Source of the DNA: Cichorium intybus
Lineage: Eukaryota > Streptophyta > Magnoliopsida > Asterales > Asteraceae
Direction of reading: 5' to 3'
Length of the DNA: 64,000 nucleotides
NCBI GenBank assembly: GCA_023525715.1
Contig: CM042011.1
Span: 60,337,354 to 60,401,353 of the forward strand
In this document: piece after piece, positions 61,696 to 64,000 of the stretch
Numbering within the stretch: position 1 is the first letter of the stretch
Layout of the letters: every line of letters starts with the position of its first letter
Program-made: the position numbers and the translations under genes
The notes under the pieces: model-generated
Told to the model about the DNA's origin: nothing
Seen by the model: the letters and a program-made list of their open reading frames with translations, nothing else
Database searches by the model: none

Positions 61696-64000
61696 ATGGA
61701 AGGCAGAAGACAAGCTGACAGGGGTGAGGGCAGTCACACTTCCTCAAGAGGAAGTGAACCACATGTTATTCGAAACGATGAGTCTGAGCCAAACCCACCA
61801 CCACCACAACCTGTCACTATGGAGGCAATTCAGTTTTTAATCGATAACTTACGAACTGAGTTGAGACAAGATGTACATAACATAATCGATGGTCGAATGG
61901 GTGAACCCAGAGCCCAATCTTCACAAGAAGTCTCTAAAAAGGCGACTGAGGAAGAAGGTAGTGGAGAAAACAGAAGGAAAGAGAAGGGCTGTTCTTTTAA
62001 GTCCTTTATGGCTTGCAAACCGCCCAAATACCATGGCAGTTTTGAGCCAAAAGTGACGATGCGATGGGTCCGAGAAATTGAACAAGTGATGCAAGCAAGT
62101 AAATGTGGAGAAAAAGATCAAGTCAACTACGCCTCCCGGCAGTTGAAAGACGATGCTCTAGTGTGGTGGAACACCAAATACGATAGCTTGGGAAAAGATG
62201 TGGTTTATGGCTGGTCGTGGGCAGAGTTTGTCTCGTGTCTCAAAGATAAATTCTGTCCCACACGAGATTTGGAGAAAATGAATGAAGATTTCTTAACAAT
62301 AAAGAAAGGAGATATGACGGTGGATGAGTATACGAAGAAGTTTTGCGACATGTTACCTTTTGTGGGGGAATCCTACCCTACTGAGCGGTCCCGAATTAAT
62401 CGCTATGTCTGATGTTTGCCATGGAATTATGAATTAGAAGTGAAGAAAGCCGAAACACTAGATGGGGCGATCAATGCTGCCCGAACGGTGGAAGATGTTG
62501 GAAAAAGAAGGAAGGAAGAAGGACCTGGTTTTGGTGACAAAAGGAAGACAGTTAGTAGTATCAGTGGGAACATAAAGAAGAAAGGGAAAATGAGTACAAG
62601 TCAGAGCCGACAGGGAAGTGTGAAAAAGTGCGAGAAATGTGGAAAAGAACACGGTGGCGAGTGCCGAGCGGGATCAAATGCCTGCTTTAATTGTGGCGGA
62701 TTCGGTCACAAAGCGAAAGATTGTAAAGCCAAGAAAGCCAGCGAAGTGGAGTGCTTCTCATGCCATCAGATGGGACACTACAGTTTCAACTGCCCAAATA
62801 AGGGAGGAGAAACCATGGTGTCAACAGCCCAAAAGAAGACCGAACCTCAGAAAGTGAAGACCAGAGCTTTCCAGATCACCAGGGAAGAAGCAAGGGAGAC
62901 GCACGATGTGGTCTCAGGTATACTACTGATCAATTCGACACCTGCATACGTGTTGTTTGATTCCGGGTCTACATATTCATTTGTGTCCCATGGGTTTGGA
63001 GCTAGATTAAAAGTCCCATTAGAATTGTTAGATCTAGTTTTTGAGGTAGAAGTGGCTGACGGGAAATTTGTGGAAGTTCAGCATATGTACCGAGACTATG
63101 AACTTGACATCAACGGCAAGAAGTTTCGACTTAATCTCCTTCCTATTGGAATTAAGTCCTTTGATGTAATAATTGGGATGGATTGGCTTGGTGCAAATGA
63201 TGCGAAGATAGCTTGTGGACAGAAGAGGGTGTCTGTTAAAACCCTAGGAGCCAAGGTGTACGTATATGGGGAAAGAAGAACGCACGTGCCAAGTATCATC
63301 AGTGTAGCTAAAGCTCGAAGATGTATCAGGAAAGGATGTGTATCTTTCCTGGCCTATGTATTGACTGAAGACAAAGTGAAACAGACATACAAAGACATAG
63401 AAGTGGTAAAAGAGTTCCCAGAAGTTTTTCCAGATGAATTACCAGGCTTGCCACCAGAAAGGCAGGTTGAATTCAGAATATATCTTGTTCCAGGAGCTTC
63501 CCCAATAGCACGAGCACCGTACAGACTAGCACCAACAGAGATGAGGGAATTAATGTCCCAGTTGCAGGAGTTACTAGATAAAGGCTTTATCAGGCCTAGT
63601 TCTTCTCCGTGGGGTGCTCCAGTTCTGTTTGTGAAGAAGAAGGATGGATCAATGCGGATGTGCATTGATTATAGAGAATTGAACAAGATTACCATAAAGA
63701 ACCGTTACCCGTTGCCCAGAATAGACGATTTATTTGACCAGTTGCAAGGAGCAGATTATTTCTCAAAAATTGATTTGAGATTTGGGTATCATCAAGTTAG
63801 GGTAAAAGAAAGTGATGTAGAGAAGACAGCGTTTCGTACACGATACGGGCATTATGAGTTTTTAGTGATGCCATTCGGTCTTACAAATGCATCAGCGATC
63901 TTTATGGACTTAATGAATCGGGTCTGTAAACCATTCTTAGACCGGTTTGTTATAGTGTTCATTGATGACATTTTGATTTACTCGAAGAATAAAGAAGAGC
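61696..64000 (+). pseudogene. E4 gag-pol, one stop codon, runs off the window
   Basis: The ATG at 61696 (MEGRRQADRG) starts a gag close to that of E1 (MRWVREIEQVMQ, ALVWWNT). After INRYV a TGA at 62410-62412 stands where E1 reads on. The same frame then stays open for about 1.6 kb to the window end: knuckles (CEKCGKEHGGEC, CFNCGGFGHKAKDC, CFSCHQMGHYSFNC), protease FDSGST, and reverse transcriptase with MCIDYRELNKIT and FIDD. Two further unusual residues are RFGYHQV (E1 has RSGYHQV) and TNASAIF (E1 has TNAPAIF). RNase H, integrase and the 3' LTR lie beyond the window. It is probably defective by one nonsense change. Confidence 0.88.

Overview
This window looks like nuclear DNA of a flowering plant. 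It has intron-bearing transcription factor genes (an RWP-RK gene and an Aux/IAA gene), low gene density, AT-rich spacers, and long nested LTR retrotransposons of plant Ty1/copia and Ty3/gypsy types. A eudicot, perhaps a composite (Asteraceae), is my guess from the style of the repeats; nothing in the sequence proves it. I find no rRNA, tRNA or CRISPR array.

Only two ordinary genes can be supported, both on the minus strand: an RWP-RK gene (776-2412, three or four exons) and a five-exon IAA27-like Aux/IAA repressor gene (20332-22329, complete LRLGLPG and VGWPPI motifs and PB1 domain). Almost everything else is transposable element.

Layout. 187-330: relic of a gypsy leader. 3045-7614: end of a gypsy pol with a 3.1-kb LTR (A), abutting a truncated LTR (B). 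9765-17650: a fully resolved triple nest. A 5'-truncated LINE with a 20-bp target duplication is split by a copia element (target duplication AAAAC), whose gag is split by an antisense gag-protease-only copia element (target duplication CAATG, identical LTRs). 23466-25938: solo gypsy LTR (target duplication AGAAG). 28305-37810: E1, an intact minus-strand chromodomain gypsy element. 37816-46062: E2, a second minus-strand gypsy element with one nonsense codon and a probable intron at the gag/protease junction. E1 and E2 share the 5-bp sequence GTAAC on all flanks. 48255-49490: TA microsatellites with an inserted foldback MITE and paired repeats. 50279-59002: E3, a coding-dead gypsy family in an internal-LTR-internal-LTR arrangement. 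59003-64000: E4, a plus-strand gypsy element inserted into the second E3 LTR and running off the window in its reverse transcriptase.

The most interesting signal is shared by all seven gypsy LTR types (A, B, solo, E1, E2, E3, E4). Each carries, in sense orientation, an early donor-like site (AAG|GTTAGT or |GTAAG). This is followed by a 54-76 nt segment bounded by TAG|G and AG|GTGAGT, and then by a (C/T)AG|GT acceptor 0.4-1.5 kb downstream. This reads as a conserved two-intron leader inside the LTR. Predicted intron 1 often holds short GC-rich palindromes and predicted intron 2 often holds a family-specific tandem array. This is a prediction from sequence only and needs RNA evidence.
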